From Sipunculus nudus (Eukaryota; Annelida; Sipuncula; Golfingiida; Sipunculidae), in assembly GCA_026874595.1 (NCBI GenBank), contig CM049320.1, forward strand, positions 32,088,214 to 32,152,213: a DNA stretch of 64,000 bases. Direction: 5' to 3'. Below the pieces are notes generated by a model that ran no database searches, had not been told where the DNA came from, and saw only the letters and a program-made list of their open reading frames with translations. This document shows, piece after piece, positions 33,900-47,596 of this stretch. The number at the start of each line of letters is the position of its first letter. Positions within the stretch are counted from its first letter, which is position 1. The translations under genes and the position numbers were made by a program.

Positions 33900-36800
33900 A
33901 CTCAGCAGGTGCCGATCCAGCCTAGCATCAATATTTCACGCTGAATATTTTGGCTCTGATTTATCCTTGAATTGATCCTAATTACATTTGTATTAACACT
34001 TTCTTTTAATAAAATACCATTTTTGAGAAAAGAAAAACATGGAAACATTTTTTCATGTGTTGAATGGTGTATTTAAGGATCTACACATATTGATTTAGTG
34101 GATTGCTTGGTTTATGTATTTGTTCTTGAACCTATTATTGTGTCCATATTGTCATGTTTGGAATTCGTCTGACAAAAGTAACTTTTCAGACTAAAAGAAT
34201 ACTTTCACACCTTAGCATACACAAGCTGCTCGGGAAAAAAACAGATGATAGCGCAGGTAAATACAGTTACATTTAGTCGAACTTTTTTAATCTCCTCAGC
34301 GCGCGATGATTGACACAAGTATCGGGTTTCTTTATTTTAACACAGGAGGATCGTACTTTAATATCAAATGGTAAAGATAAAATCCTGCCTTGTCATTAAA
34401 GACAAATTTCCTGTCTAATGTGCATGTTGGTAAGTGGTTTGCAAACAGGACCTGACAACAACCATTTATCACAGTGAGCCTGCTTTTCATGTAATAAGTA
34501 AATAATCCGGTATCTTTTAAAATGCCGAATATATACTGAGTTTGGCAAAGTTGAATACAAGTAAAGAAGAACTGGTTTCCTTCATCAACTACAAATACAA
34601 CATTAACTGATCATAGGAAGCTCTTTAGAAAGTTATTGGTCATAACATAACTTGACTAATATGGCAAGGTCCATCACACTGACAAAACTGATGTAAGGAG
34701 CATCTTTTCTTTAAAAGAGATCTTTAGAGGATCAAAAAACATTTTTAGAATAAAAGTAAAAATTTAAATAATAAAGTAAAATGAATTAAATCTTTAAATA
34801 ATAAATGGCCATTGTCATAAATTGTATTATATGACAATGCTTTTTAAATTTTTATTCGTTTGTAATTCGTATGGGGTCTCTCTATATATGACATCCCTTC
34901 TTGGTGTCAAGTATTTGTTCGGTCTCATAACTCCTTGTTTCTGTTTTTGCCTGGGTTCTCTAGAGTTCCATGAATGCTACTCTTGGCGATAATGTGTGTT
35001 CACATTTGGTGTCTACATCTTAACCCTTCACCAATCAGCGTCTGCACAAGGAATAGCAAAAAGTAAACCAAAGTAAACAGAGGGCTATATGTTCACTTGT
35101 ATTAAAAAATCTTTGAATTATCTTGAAAGATTCTCGCAATTTTTTTCGCGTTTTTTCCCGCTTTTGGCGCTCTTTTCTCTACTATACAGATTGTAATTAA
35201 GTAAAACCCATATGTTGCTTTATACGTGTAGTCTTATAAAACTTGTACTTATTTTCATTAGGATCTCGTAAGAGTTATCATGTTAGTATCCAGCCTTATC
35301 AAAACAATTGATGAACGTGTTGATTCACGTCCGAGCCTCTAGGAATTTTATTTTTTTTCTTGCATCGACCAATGAACAGATATATGAATCAAGCTCTTCT
35401 TTTTTGTCGTAAAAAAATGTTCTCTTAATGTTAAATAAAGTTGCAGCGTTACAATTGCTGTCAGAGCTAGGGCACAGTAAAAAGAAACACTTCTTTTTTA
35501 TTAACATCTGTAACGAGTAAAATTATAAATATAAAATTGAAATATGATGCTAATTAAGATCACGTTCTAATAACATAGTTATTGGATGAGGGGGAAGTTT
35601 GATACATTAATATAATCGGTTACTTTATTTAAAATAAATAAAGAACAAACAGTAAAGAGGTCATTAAGATGACTGATGAATAGCCAGGTAATTAGTTCGT
35701 GATACTTGTGTGGACTAATGCGGCAATATTGCTAATATATAACGCAACTATAAATCTCCATGTAACTGCATTTTAAAAATATAATTGTATTATTTACTTG
35801 ATTTATTCAAATGTGTCATACAGGGACATCAATTGTAAGAACATGTGAGTTCGAGAGGTAGTTTGCTCGGGTTAAGTTATATATGTATTGCTTGTGATAT
35901 TATAATTTTTCCTAGAGGGAAGAAATTCTCGAGAACGATACAACTGATAACCTCAATAAAATTTGTAATCCTAACCATGCGGCAGCGTTTAATGTAACTT
36001 TAAAGACAGACTTTTTCTAACACATTTTATGCATTTTATAACATGAGAACTTTGATAGATAAAAAATTAAATTTGATGAATTTTAAAGGTTTTAGATTAC
36101 AATTTGGAATAAAGAAGAAGCCAAGGTATCGTATCGTGAACCTAACTTTGTTTTCCCCGAGCAACCTCACAATCAGCAAACTGTGGTTGGTTTTTCTGTT
36201 ATCGCGAAGGTTTCAATTTTGCAATATTTGAGAAAGGAGAATTGTCGCGAAAGTAAAACTTTCGTGAAAAAGAGGCTCCATTATGGAAGGCAAGCCAAAC
36301 GTTAGAGCCTTGGTGTTTCACATTAATAATAGATCTTGTACGTCCGAACATTGCTATATATAATATATCACATCTTTCAAATTAAATGCCATTGATGAAT
36401 AATTTCGTTCCATGTTGCCTTGGGATCCCGTCCAGTTATTACGGTTTTGCGCACAGATTATTTCATATAATAAAATCATATAATGATATAAAACTAAGTG
36501 TAGATCTTAAATGTATTGCAAGATCGCGAGAATGGGACCCTTACGAAACACTAAAAAGTGGAAATCGCAAAATCCTAACCCCGAATATATGAAGCCAACC
36601 ACAGTTTTCTGGATCTAGATGAGATGGTAACGATAGGTTAATTTATTTGAAATGTGTGGGCAATTATACCGACATCAAAAGATATTTAGACAAAGTTTGG
36701 GCTTAACTCTTGCCTCGTGCCGGGTAATGTTAAAATGATATTTTTCGGTGGGTGTACGGCTATGTTCATGCAGGGAAGGACACTTTCTGAGTTGTTTCTA

Positions 36801-38600
36801 TAAGAGATGAACAAAAGGGTTTATTTTGGTGCTAAGAACACTTGAATGAGTTTTAACTGAGACTATCAATAGTCAACAGTGAATTTAAAATCTGTTTGCT
36901 AAAAGAATGCACTGAAGGTCGAAAAGCATATGGCCACATATTATATTTCAACGTACAGTCGACCCTTAATTTTGCAGCTGAAAAGGTAAAATTTGGAGGT
37001 GTTTTTGAGTTTATAGTTTTGCTTCCATCAGAGACTGAAAACGAACTTTCATACCAAAGAGTGAATGATTAAAATTCCTGAATTATTTATATCAAGGCTA
37101 TATACAGGATAATTTGTTCCAGTATGAGTTAACAAACATTCCGTCGTGTTTCGGTAACACTTATATATATAGTCATAATACGTTCATAATTCAGTGCTTT
37201 ATTCATATGATATAAATACGCTGTACACACAAACTTGAGATCAGCCAGTAATGATTCAACCACAGAATTATAAGGTATATGTTTTTGGTATCCGTGGTGC
37301 CTCGGCTTCCGGCTGCTACATAGGTTTGCCCAGTAGGCCTCATTTTAAGGTCCTTGATTTCACGTTTGTGCAGTTCTACAATTTACCTAACATAAACCCT
37401 GTGCGCTTTAAAAAGATTGTTCCGAGTTAGCGATTGATGTTGTCCGAGAGTATAATACCAAGTACTATGCATGGATGATTTGCTGAAAACAAGGGAAGGA
37501 GAAAAAATCAAAGATTCAACGGCTTATACATGTATTTGGTTGAAAGGGCAATGTGACACCTCCCAAATCTGGTAACTTGAACCGTAAAATCAACATTTCC
37601 ATCGTATATTTGCCAAGAATATTCCATGTACTATTGTCCACTTGAAAGGTAATCATTCGGTTTTAAGATAACCATTTCCCAGTGTTCTCAGGCAAATTTG
37701 TGTTCGGTCAGATTTTGAAACCTCTGACCGAATCCTTCTTGGCAAAATAACACGTTGCAGCACAATAAATTGGCATACGAAGGAAGTTCAGACAGCAAAA
37801 TCATGTTGTATTAAATAAACCGATGTTGGCTTTTGGTGAGCAAAATACATAGGGGCAAAATCCTTATTATTTTCAGACTGAGGTAAACGATTTTAGTTTA
37901 TCATAATCAGTGCGGATAAGGCCTACTAGACAGCAAGTCCTGTCCTGGTGCTGCATGAAAATAGGGAGCGGCGGAAACCCGTGATTGGACCTTTTTGGTT
38001 AATAACAGCGAACCAGTGTGAACAGTTAAAAAAGTATATTTTCACTTAAATAAATAACAGAAACTGCTTGAAGTACGCACCGATAACCAGTATTTGAAAT
38101 AACTGCTCGATATATCGTTGCCAGATATCACGTCTGAATATATTTTATTTTTGTAGGATTGCCTTCTTCATTAATGTACAAGGTATGATGTCATCTCAGA
38201 GTTATTTTCTTATAACCAACATTGACATTCACACGGATATGATGTGTGACAGGATAGAGTTCAGAGAGAACTTGAGTTACCTATCATATTACGAATGAAT
38301 GCATATTTATATACTGGGTACTAGTTAACATTTTAGTTTAATTGACCAGACTTCAAAACTAAACAATCTTACCTGAACCGTCATGTCATTTTTGTACAGG
38401 AATGGCCGATTCAATGTGCGTTGAAAAGTCTACAAATAATATTGAAAACCAAATAATAATCATATTACAATCATACGTATTAAACGAATGGAGAAGAAAA
38501 CTAAGAATAAAATATATTTATTGTTCAGAAACTAGATGGATGCCATTTAACTACTGGCTTTTACTTTCATATGTAAGACTTTTGCGAGCACATTTCTGTT
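33900..38600. other. Intergenic region, no gene recognised
   Basis: AT-rich, no exon-like reading frames of recognised families and no obvious tandem array. Confidence 0.55.
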
Positions 38601-38619
38601 TAATGATTTGGCAACTCTT

Positions 38620-39212
38620 CCGACTGTTTCTTTTATGAGAAATATCAGTCTATACAAACATCGGTGACACCCTAAGTGTTTCATTTTTATTGTAATAAAG
38701 TTAAAGTGGAGATTTTAAATTAATAAATATCTTTCAGCAGCAGGGGAAAGTATTAACATACTGACATTCATGGCGTCACGGTGTGATTATCGGCGATATA
38801 ATCTTTTTTGGCAATTATAAGTATTAATATATACAACGTTTGGTTCTATATATGTCTGAACAATCCCTCTCGGGGGAAGTCCAGTATCAGTGTCAAACTA
38901 CTTTATTTCTGTTTTGATTTGAGATCAATATTCAAATAAATTTCAGCACGAATCATAAACGTGTACTTTTTTTCTAGAATAATGTTAGATGATGTTCATC
39001 ATACTGGTGGTTTTGATTCGTCACGTCAACCGGTGGTGACAGAAATCCTCCTGGCTGTCAACACCCGCAATAGCCACGTGAACATGTTAATTCATGCGAC
39101 CGAAGGTCTTGTTAACACTGACGATACCGTGTACGCTGCCGTGTACAATGCTACTTTATCCGACACAACTTTCCTGCAGAAAGCAAAACGTATTGCTTTT
39201 AGTCTTGCCTAG
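38620..39212 (+). repeat. Duplicated sulfotransferase upstream block, copy 2
   Basis: This block is homologous to 31,020-31,500 (see that entry), but no sulfotransferase exon follows. It contains a small open frame (38961-39212, 83 codons) that runs through duplicated noncoding sequence, is not open in the other copy, and is therefore not called as a gene. Confidence 0.75.
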
Positions 39213-40787
39213 CGTCATATTGACCCTCTGGCTTTACGACCAGATTACTGGCGCTAGAGTGTCATGACATCTACGTCTGAGGATCACATTATAAGGCCTT
39301 ATAAAATTGCAAATATTTGCGTCATTTCTAACAACGCTTCATGGGCTACAGGTACACTGTCATTCAACATAAACCAGACCACCCGTTAGCATTTTTTGTG
39401 TACTTTCTAATAATACCAAATATGAGCGAGAAAAATTCCTGTTTAACCCAGCACATTGGTTAACCCCTCGATATGTTTGTTAAATTTATGACCGCATGAA
39501 CACAAGCATGACTCGCACAGGTTACAGGATGCAGGCAGCTATGAGGCGACACAGGAAATGACCCGTGTCCATGGAGACGGTGTTTCAGTCTGGATTGCGA
39601 GCTCACATATATACTATTGTGTTTATTCACCATTCTAAGCATAATATTGAGATTATGTGCCGTTTACCACAATATAAATTCAACCAGATGCAAGACCACT
39701 GCGACACATTCCTCCATATTACTAGTATCACGACTCGAGTTGGCTTACCAGCCTAATTATCCAATTGCCTACTGAGTCGGGTTGTCACGGCTAAGTCCTG
39801 CCAGGATCATTGGCTATTATACATCCCGTTTCATTGGACTCCTACCGTTCATACTAGACATTACTTTACTGAAGGCCAAAGGACTCTTCAGGTTCATGGA
39901 CTTAAGGCAGATTCCTTAGTATAAGAGAATATCAGAAGTTCTTCATGACGACACATGCAGGAATAACGTTCACAGGACGTCAAAGACCATGAGAACGTCT
40001 ATCAGCAGATGGTGTGCTTGGTAGAACATTTATTGAAATTTTGGGGACAGTCACTTTCGGTCAGCAGGTGCTCGACTTAGCCGTGACAGCCCCAGTCATT
40101 CTAGGCATTTATACTGAGAAGCGAAACTTGAGTCGTCACACAAGCCATATCGAGGAATTCATCACAGTGGTCTACCATAATGTTGCATTCATATCGTGGT
40201 AAACAGGCCATAATCTTAATATAGGACTACTAATGAATTAACACAAAAGAATACACGTGAACTCACAACCCAAACTGAAATTCCCTGTATCGCATACAAG
40301 TTTGCTGCGTCCAGTAACCCGTGGGAGCCATGTGTGTATTCATGAGGTCAGAAATTCGACAAACATGTGGAGGGATTTACCAATATCTTGAGTTAAAACG
40401 GAACTTTCCTCGCTCATGATTGGTGTTGTTAGAAAGTATACTAAAAAAAGCTAACGATTGGTCTGGTTTATGTTAAGTAACTGTGTTCCTGTAGGCCTAT
40501 GGAGTTGTCATAAAGACAAAAATATTTACATCATCATAGAGCCTTAAAGTGCGTTCCTCACTTAAGGCTGTAACGGCTCACTGACGGCCAGTACGCTGGC
40601 CGTAGACTCTCTAATGCCAGCGGGCTGAAATGGCGCTACATATAGTGCTCGACTTCGCTGGTATCAATATTTTATACTAGATATTGTGGCTACGTTTATT
40701 CTTATGTGTGTTCTTGTTGTTCTATCAACACTCCGTGTCGTCCATGCAATATCGAGGTTTATAGATGGATCGAAACGAGAAAAAACA
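39213..40787. other. Intergenic, nothing recognised
   Basis: No recognisable exon. A perfect small hairpin ACGGCCAG-TACG-CTGGCCGT is at 40584-40603. Confidence 0.5.
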
Positions 40788-40977
40788 TAGATAACATCTA
40801 TGTAATCAGGTTTGGAACTTTGGGCCTGAGGCTTTTTCACTGAATAAACTTATGTTCTGTTCTGTTATATTTACCTTTGAATTAGATAACAAAAGCTCCC
40901 CTAATTTTCATAATACATGTATGCTTTTTAGCACTGTTTCTTAAGAACACATTAAAGTGCTCTTTGATCCATTTCTT
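40788..40977 (-). repeat. 190-bp repeat, copy 2 (inverse of 24698-24887)
   Basis: Perfect reverse complement of 24698-24887. Read on the plus strand it contains ACTGAATAAACTTATG followed by GTTCTGTTCTGTTA, which resembles a retroposon 3' end with a short tail, but the identity continues about 110 bp beyond that. A short word of its right flank (TCTTTGAGTCGACAAGCATA) recurs in altered form near 41,330. Confidence 0.9.
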
Positions 40978-41027
40978 TGAGTCGACAAGCATAAAAGATA
41001 ATAATTATCAGAGTAAAAATCAGATTT

Positions 41028-41072
<45 letters not shown>

Positions 41073-41639
41073 GCTGGTTTTTTTGTGGATAATGAGATGA
41101 ACTCTTTGGATGACAGTTTACCCGCTGGACCTGCACTAATTGCTCTGACCCATCGACAAGTATATCTGGTTATTATGGCCACTGTGTAATCAGATCATGA
41201 CACCTCACTTTCAGATAACTTGCACTCCCCTCCTGAACTTGTGGGGCATGCCTGCTGCAGCCTGGTGGCCCCTGACAGTGGGATATATTCTGTTTGGCAG
41301 TGAATGTGTTAGAGTGTTCTTTACCTTATTTCTTTACGTCGACAAGCATACACATTCTTTTTGATCAGAGAAAAAATATGTTTATGTCCGGATGTAACTC
41401 AAAATTATATGATAAGTCAGATCCTTTTCAATTCCAAATTTCACTTTTATTCAAATCACCTTGTAGGGAAAACAATTTTTTAAGTTATAATTACATCCTG
41501 CTCTGTTCTTTAAGTCTAGACATTTAACAAATAGTAAGGAAAATATGCTATGTGCATATAATGGGTTATATTCTACTCGCAGTGGTCATTACAATGAGTA
41601 TCCTTGTCATTGTTTGTAAATCTGAACACTTTTCTTCAA

Positions 41640-41995
41640 GTTAAATTTTCGCCATCTCTGAGCTCGCGTGTGTTTTTCTTATATCATTAGCATTTCATGT
41701 AGCTTTTAAAATGTTTTCTTTTCTTGTTTTCACTTACAAGTCCCCATCACTTAATAACTGGCTGTGACACTCACCGATTTCTTTTGACACGTTTTAATCA
41801 ATTTCTTAAAGTTTTTTTTTTTTGCAATCTCTGTGCTCGTGTGTGGATTTCTTATATCATAAGGACTTTAGGTAGATTACATATTATCTTTCTTTTTTTT
41901 TTTTTGTTATCATTTACAAGTCCCCATCACTAAATAGCTTGCAGTGACACTCATCGATTTTTAACAAATCTCAATAGATTTTTCAGCTATTTTTC
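41640..41995. repeat. Two-copy tandem repeat, about 175-bp unit
   Basis: GCTCGCGTGTG..TTTCTTATATCAT and ACAAGTCCCCATCACT blocks at 41,660-41,750 recur at 41,830-41,935 as GCTCGTGTGTG... and ACAAGTCCCCATCACT. T-rich runs separate them. The open frame across 41724-41933 is not a gene. Confidence 0.75.
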
Positions 41996-41999
41996 TGTC

Positions 42000-43170
42000 T
42001 TAAAAGTATTACGCAAAATACTCTTGCCCTTTTTTGCACGAAACACTGTGCAGCCTCTCTCATGACCTATAACATTTGGACGCGGACAAAGATATAGGAG
42101 CAGATGAAAACAAGGATTCTCATTCTTCCCTCGACATATATATATATATATATATATATCATCAGCATTGTTTTAGAAGTCTCAAGAATTGCTCTACGTA
42201 TTATTGAAAAGTATATTTCTGTCATTTTTAGTCCAAACAACATTGATTATTAATAATTAACAGTCTCTTTATAAGGGATTGTTGCCATGATCAAAGATAG
42301 TTTTCCTGCCATTTACAGCTGATAAACTGGCCTACACGATGATATATAGATCGATGTAATAGGACTTACACTGTTGCTCATATCGCCAGCGCTGACAAGA
42401 ATTGGAACAACTTTATACATTTATGAAATAATCATTTAACATTTATTTCCACCATGTATCATTATTATGCTCTGTTACTTCTTCCTCATTCATGCATCAG
42501 TCTCAGTCATTATATTAAATTCTAAACGTCAAATGCAGTGTCTCGTTGCTGGAGTCCCACGGATGGTCTACCAGAAATTAAATCTGCGGCTCGTCAATGA
42601 ACATGTGGGTGACCGCTGGTGGATTCCTGAATGTGTTAATTATCTCACCGATTCCATATTTCAATAGTTTTTACTATAATTTTAATAATGATACATTTGA
42701 TATAAAAGTTCCTCTAAAGTTACCTTTTCGACTAAACCATTAAACAACACTCGACACCGAGGGAAAATATCTTTGCCCACCAGGTCAAAAGCTAATTAAT
42801 CCCATCGTTTTCTCCTGGCAAATCTTGCTGCTTCTTGTTTAACGAAATTTAGAAATTGCTGCCACTATGTGAAAGGTATACGTTATCATTCTGCTACCAA
42901 AGCGGAGTATCTGTAAAAAAATATGAGCTTTCGAAGTTCAAGATGGAAACATCCATCAGTGAGGATCCCGAAATCACGTATTAATTGCAATCAAGTAATA
43001 AATCTGTGTCACCAATGTAATACATACAACAATCTCAAGAACAGTTCTGACAGTTTAATGAAAAATTATAAATGAATATATAAATGTGCTTTAGATATTA
43101 ATACCCTATAAAATCAGGAAAAATTCATGCAACCTGTATGTTTAGAGGTAGGTTTTAATACACGATAAAT
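42000..43170. other. Intergenic, (AT)n only
   Basis: Contains an (AT)n run at about 42137-42160. No family recognised in the short open frame at 42467-42667. Confidence 0.5.
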
Positions 43171-43173
43171 AAA

Positions 43174-43374
43174 TTGTTGATTGGTCATTCATCAAGTAAA
43201 AGAACCCATAATTTATGGTACTTCAGGGAATTTTTGTATTTAAACTATATCAGAGCAATGTTACAGCAGGAAAACCTAGATGCTTTTGAGAGAACAAAAC
43301 TCATTAAGTCAGAACGCAACTTAATTACTACTTTCCAAGCGCAAGCAGGACATTATAGTATAAATATCTGGTGA
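43174..43374 (+). pseudogene. Sulfotransferase exon 2 fragment (decayed)
   Basis: The frame reads YIRAMLQQENLDAFERTKLI and then SERNL, aligning with the IIRA... start of sulfotransferase exon 2 and more closely with the neighbouring remnant at 43,523. The PAPS-loop half is scrambled and nothing recognisable follows, so this is a relic. Confidence 0.6.
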
Positions 43375-43522
43375 CGTGTACGTAAATATACAAAATATTT
43401 AACACTCGAAGTGTAGAGAAAATGTAGATTTACAGAGTGTTTAATTTGTATAAGCAATATTTCAAAATGTTGAAACCCACAATAGCGCCCATTCCAAGTC
43501 CCAGTGTTTTACTTTATTTCAG

Positions 43523-43870
43523 GTAATCATTGGTTGTCAACCATCATCAGGGCGATATTGCAGCTAAATACCTCGATAATTTTGAGAGTACAAAAATTCT
43601 ACATGCAGAAGACATGCTTCATTTCAACTTTCCAATCGCCAGAAAGAAAACTTATCCGGGTCTTTATTTGTGTCATCTACAATACCAATACCTTCCGCAG
43701 GTCCTATCTAAAAAGACAGCAAAGATTGTGGACATAGCGCGGAACGCATAGGACTTTCCTGTCTCTTACTACCACATTCATACAGTAAATACACGCTTTC
43801 GTCACCGGAATGGAAGTTGGGACGGGTATTTTAGTGCATTCCCGTCAGGCGACGTCGTTTTCGACTCATA
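43523..43870 (+). pseudogene. Sulfotransferase exon 2 pseudogene
   Basis: An intact TTTCAG acceptor precedes GNHWLSTIIRAIL, matching the start of exon 2 of the intact sulfotransferase. A frameshift follows near 43,562; the second frame continues with YLDNFESTKILHAEDMLHF and SKKTAKIVDIARNA. A TAG at 43749 interrupts the 3'-phosphate-binding motif (RNA-stop-DFPVSYYH). Remnants fade after about 43,870, and the C-terminal RKGxxGDWK part is missing. No exon 1 was found upstream. Confidence 0.85.
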
Positions 43871-44552
43871 ATACTCATTGTAATACAGCGTAGCTTACTT
43901 GCATGGTCGACATTACACTATGTGTTGTTTTTAAATAAGAGACAGTTTTCTAAAAAAATTAGAATCATCAGTATTGTTAAAGAAGATAAAAGTATGGGTT
44001 TACGTAGCATTTGAGGAAGTGTTTGTCTTGATTCAACGCCCAAACATTCTAAACTATTTGGAGGACCACAGAATAAGCGCTGATAAAATTCCTGGTAGAC
44101 ATATCGTTGGGCTGAGTTCCAATAAAACGTCACCTTTTGTGTATGACATTTCAACTTGAGTTTTGGAACTTTCTTTCAAGTGGGAGCTGAACACTACAGT
44201 ATGCTCATTCTGTTTCGCATACAATGACTCACAATCTATTCAATATAGGATTCAATATAGATCCTTGTTCTGCATGTACATTTTCTATGAATCTTCATCC
44301 CTAACCTTCAACACTTTTTGTATAAATTTTAATATATCATTCCTAAGTCTTTGTTGAAATTTTACGTATCTTGGCGGCTTCCAAAAATACTCAAGTTTTA
44401 GCAATTTTTATTATAGCAATTATAAACCAATGTTACATTTGTCTCAAAAAAATTCTATGTTTATCCTTCCAACATATTCTCTCCTGATGCATATATATGG
44501 CTAGGACAAAACTTCTACCATCTGCATTCTGATATATCGTTTCTAGATCAGG

Positions 44553-46511
44553 TCAACGTCTGGTTGTTTTGACTGCTACAAGCATGACGTGTTTGAGGAC
44601 TTCCTTAGCTTGATTGGGGTGACCGTCTGTCATATTTTCCTGTTCCACAGCAGCCATTATATCGTTAAGTAAATTTTCTCTCATTTCCTTAGGCACAAGA
44701 TCTTATGCAGGATGAACACCTTTCCATAAAGCTGCATTGGAAACGTTTTTCGTGAACAGTCAATTTATACTTCATCAAAGATTATAAATAAATCAAACTG
44801 TTTCATAAATATTTGTAGAATGGTCAGAAGTTGAGACAGAAATACAGCTGCTTGAGCACATATACCATGTTCTAATTTATACTAAATGGAAAGAATGCGT
44901 ATTTGTTTAAGACGATATTGTAGTTTATGAATACCCGTCTGTTTATATAAATTTTACAAAATATACATCTCCAAAACATTTACATGAAAAAAGGCAAGAG
45001 TTGAGTATACCTCTGGTTATTGGCAACTCCTGAATGAGTGTTTCTTAATGGATGACGTCAAACCCATGCCTCAGGACCAGTTCCTTAAAGACATTATGTT
45101 TCGTCAGCCAGGGCACTCCTTTCGCTTCCGACGGCTCCATGGCCGCTATAACCAATGGTTCTAATGTCTGAAAGTTCAAGCAAAATCTGTACAGGATATG
45201 GTTCATTGAGTGACACTGGATGAGAGTGATAATCGATCGAATAGTATATTCATCTGCTAGTGCGACGTAAGTTTTATTTAATATTTCTAATAAAAGTTTA
45301 GGGCTGTCATTTCGTTACCTCAAAGTTTATCCAATCCTTCCAACGAGGGCATCCAGTAATCGTTTTCATCATAGCAGTTATGTAACGGTAGGGATGATAA
45401 AATATAGGGAACAGTAACATCACCCTTCCACCTGGTTTAAGGAGCCAGTTGATGTTATCAAGAGCACATTCCATGTCACGAACCCAATGAAGCGCGAAAA
45501 CGGACGTTGCATAGGAAAAATAAGATGTGTACGTGGAGCTGTCTTGTAGGTTACGATCCTGAAATATATCGATATATATAGCGAGAGAGAAAGAGAAGAA
45601 AGAGAGAGAGAGCCGGGGGAGGGAGGAACGTCTTTGGAACGTACCAATCGAATCTCAGGGCATATGCTTTTATCCTTACGCCCCCTACGCAACATCATTT
45701 ACATTTACTTGACACTTACAATTACTTGTTACACAGTTATGTGTAATACTCATGTCAATTCAATCATACATAGACTTTAATTACAATTTGTGTATTCTCT
45801 TTGGTTGAGATGATTTTTTTAGATTTTTTAGCGTCACAGACTCCAAAGCATCCTCAGACAAGATATACCCTCTGGTTCTGAAGCAATAATGACATGTTAC
45901 AAGAGATCATAAGAGTCAAGTTCAACAATATTTTTACTCGCCCAGAAATTATTAATTACCTGTTCATTAAGAGATTCTTGAGAAAATTTTGATTCGTGGA
46001 TTTATAAAAAAAATGAACCAATTCACAGTCACTATCGTAGTGAAGGCAATGACTCCATATTAAATCGGAAACCTCCTCTCACCCAATCTATGCACTTAGT
46101 TTAATATATATCCGTATGATTTTTTATATCTCGCTCACAAGAAACTGTGCTAAAACTATAGTATCTCCGGCTTCCTGTCTGGGAAAAGAATTCATCACCA
46201 AACTCGATATCCATTCGTCCAGCCAAAATACGATCGGTCACGTACTTCTGCTTGACATATTTTATCACGGGTTCGCTCACTTCTACTGCGGTGAGATGGC
46301 AGCTAAACTTCTGCCGCAGGTCAGAGCTTTTCTCTCCTGTCCCACAGCCGATATCAATCACGTGATCAGCCGGGCTTATGTTTGTGACATACCTGTCTAT
46401 GACGGATCTTCCGTTTTCCTTCTGAGGCGTGTTTCCCGCAAGGTAGTCCGTTGGAGGGCGCTGTATCGCTTTTGAACTATATGGACACCACACAGTTAAG
46501 ACACATTTCAT
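44553..46511 (-). pseudogene. SAM methyltransferase (JHAMT-like), dead tandem copy
   Basis: Four exon equivalents match the intact gene at 52,532-55,075: about 46475-46203 (open from an ATG at 46511), 45558-45319, 45167-45011 and 44731-44553. The SAM-binding motif HVIDIGCGTGE is present, as are LHWVRDMECALDNINWLLKP and GVPWLTKHNVFKE. Three defects are visible. The donor after exon 1 is changed from GAG|GT to GAGTT; exon 3 has a TAA after GFDVIH; exon 4 has a TAA after HPA. Exon 3 also lacks four codons in frame. Exon 2 is still open. The copy is therefore most likely nonfunctional, although a transcript from exon 1 into the retained intron would encode a short protein with the SAM motif. Confidence 0.85.
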
Positions 46512-47041
46512 TTTTATTGGAATTCCTTGTTATTTATATATATAAAATAATCATAGTAAGGGAGACATCATTCAAATATGTGACATAATGTATGGTTAAA
46601 ATTTTATTGTATAAAATGGTAACTGCTTGCCTATAGATCATAAATCAAGGAGATGCCACCTTCTCACCAATCGGCAAATTAAACAATGTTAAATAAAAGG
46701 ACAGATTTTATTAGAAGCATTTACTTTTGATTCTTTTGAAAGTTTATTGAATGTTGAAAAACTCCTACCATGTACACATACACTTGAACATGTGCCTCCC
46801 AGCCATTGCGATGAAAAACCGTTTACAGGCGAACATGAAACTATTGTCGGACCCCGCGGCATTGATAAAACTTACCGGTTACCCAAAAACGAGGTATATT
46901 TAAAAAGAGGGCCACAATACCTGTCTTATGTATCCACCAGAACTGACATTTCTGCCTCATGAACGGATCTCTAAGTCTTACAGCATATGTAAATTGTCCT
47001 AATACGTAAATCCCTGCTTCGAAAAAACGAATAAATGGCCA

Positions 47042-47089
<48 letters not shown>

Positions 47090-47590
47090 TCTTGAAAAAA
47101 GAGGTAAACGAAACACAGTTGTGCAGTGAGGTTTGGCTAGACTAGCATAATCTGTTATTCTCATGCGCATTCGCGTGTATATGAAGGCAAACATAACTCG
47201 GTAAAATCCGTTCACATTGGAGGATGAATCAGTGCCTGTTCGTATTCAGTGAATGAGGTATTGCTGAAACTCATCATATATGCATGAAATGTGACAACAA
47301 CACATATGGTGTATTAATGTTTCTACTTCAAAAGAATTTTGATTTATAATAGGGTCTCAAACTGCTCCCAAAAATTACCAAACCTTACCTTACCTGTCGC
47401 TCTTGTACTACTTCACATGTACAATTTATTTAAACTTATATATATTCTGCAATTTGAAGAATTAATACACTTTGGTATTTCTTAAATGTGTTCGCTCATT
47501 TTTTTTATAGAAAAAAGAAAAAGGATTTTCAGTAAGATACTGTCTCAATAAGATATGTACAAATGTATTTTCATTTCATTTGTGGCGCTG
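46512..47590. other. Flank of the methyltransferase copy; (AT)n
   Basis: Contains sequence similar to the 5' flank of the intact methyltransferase (TCATAAATCA...AAGGAGATGCCACCTTCTCACC near 46,640 and 55,255) and an (AT)n run at about 47046-47087. No gene recognised. Confidence 0.5.
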
Positions 47591-47596
47591 TGCTCG

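Noticed and set aside
38961-39212. 83-codon open frame
   Set aside because: It lies in duplicated noncoding sequence upstream of sulfotransferase copies and is not open in the other copy (31,400-31,500).
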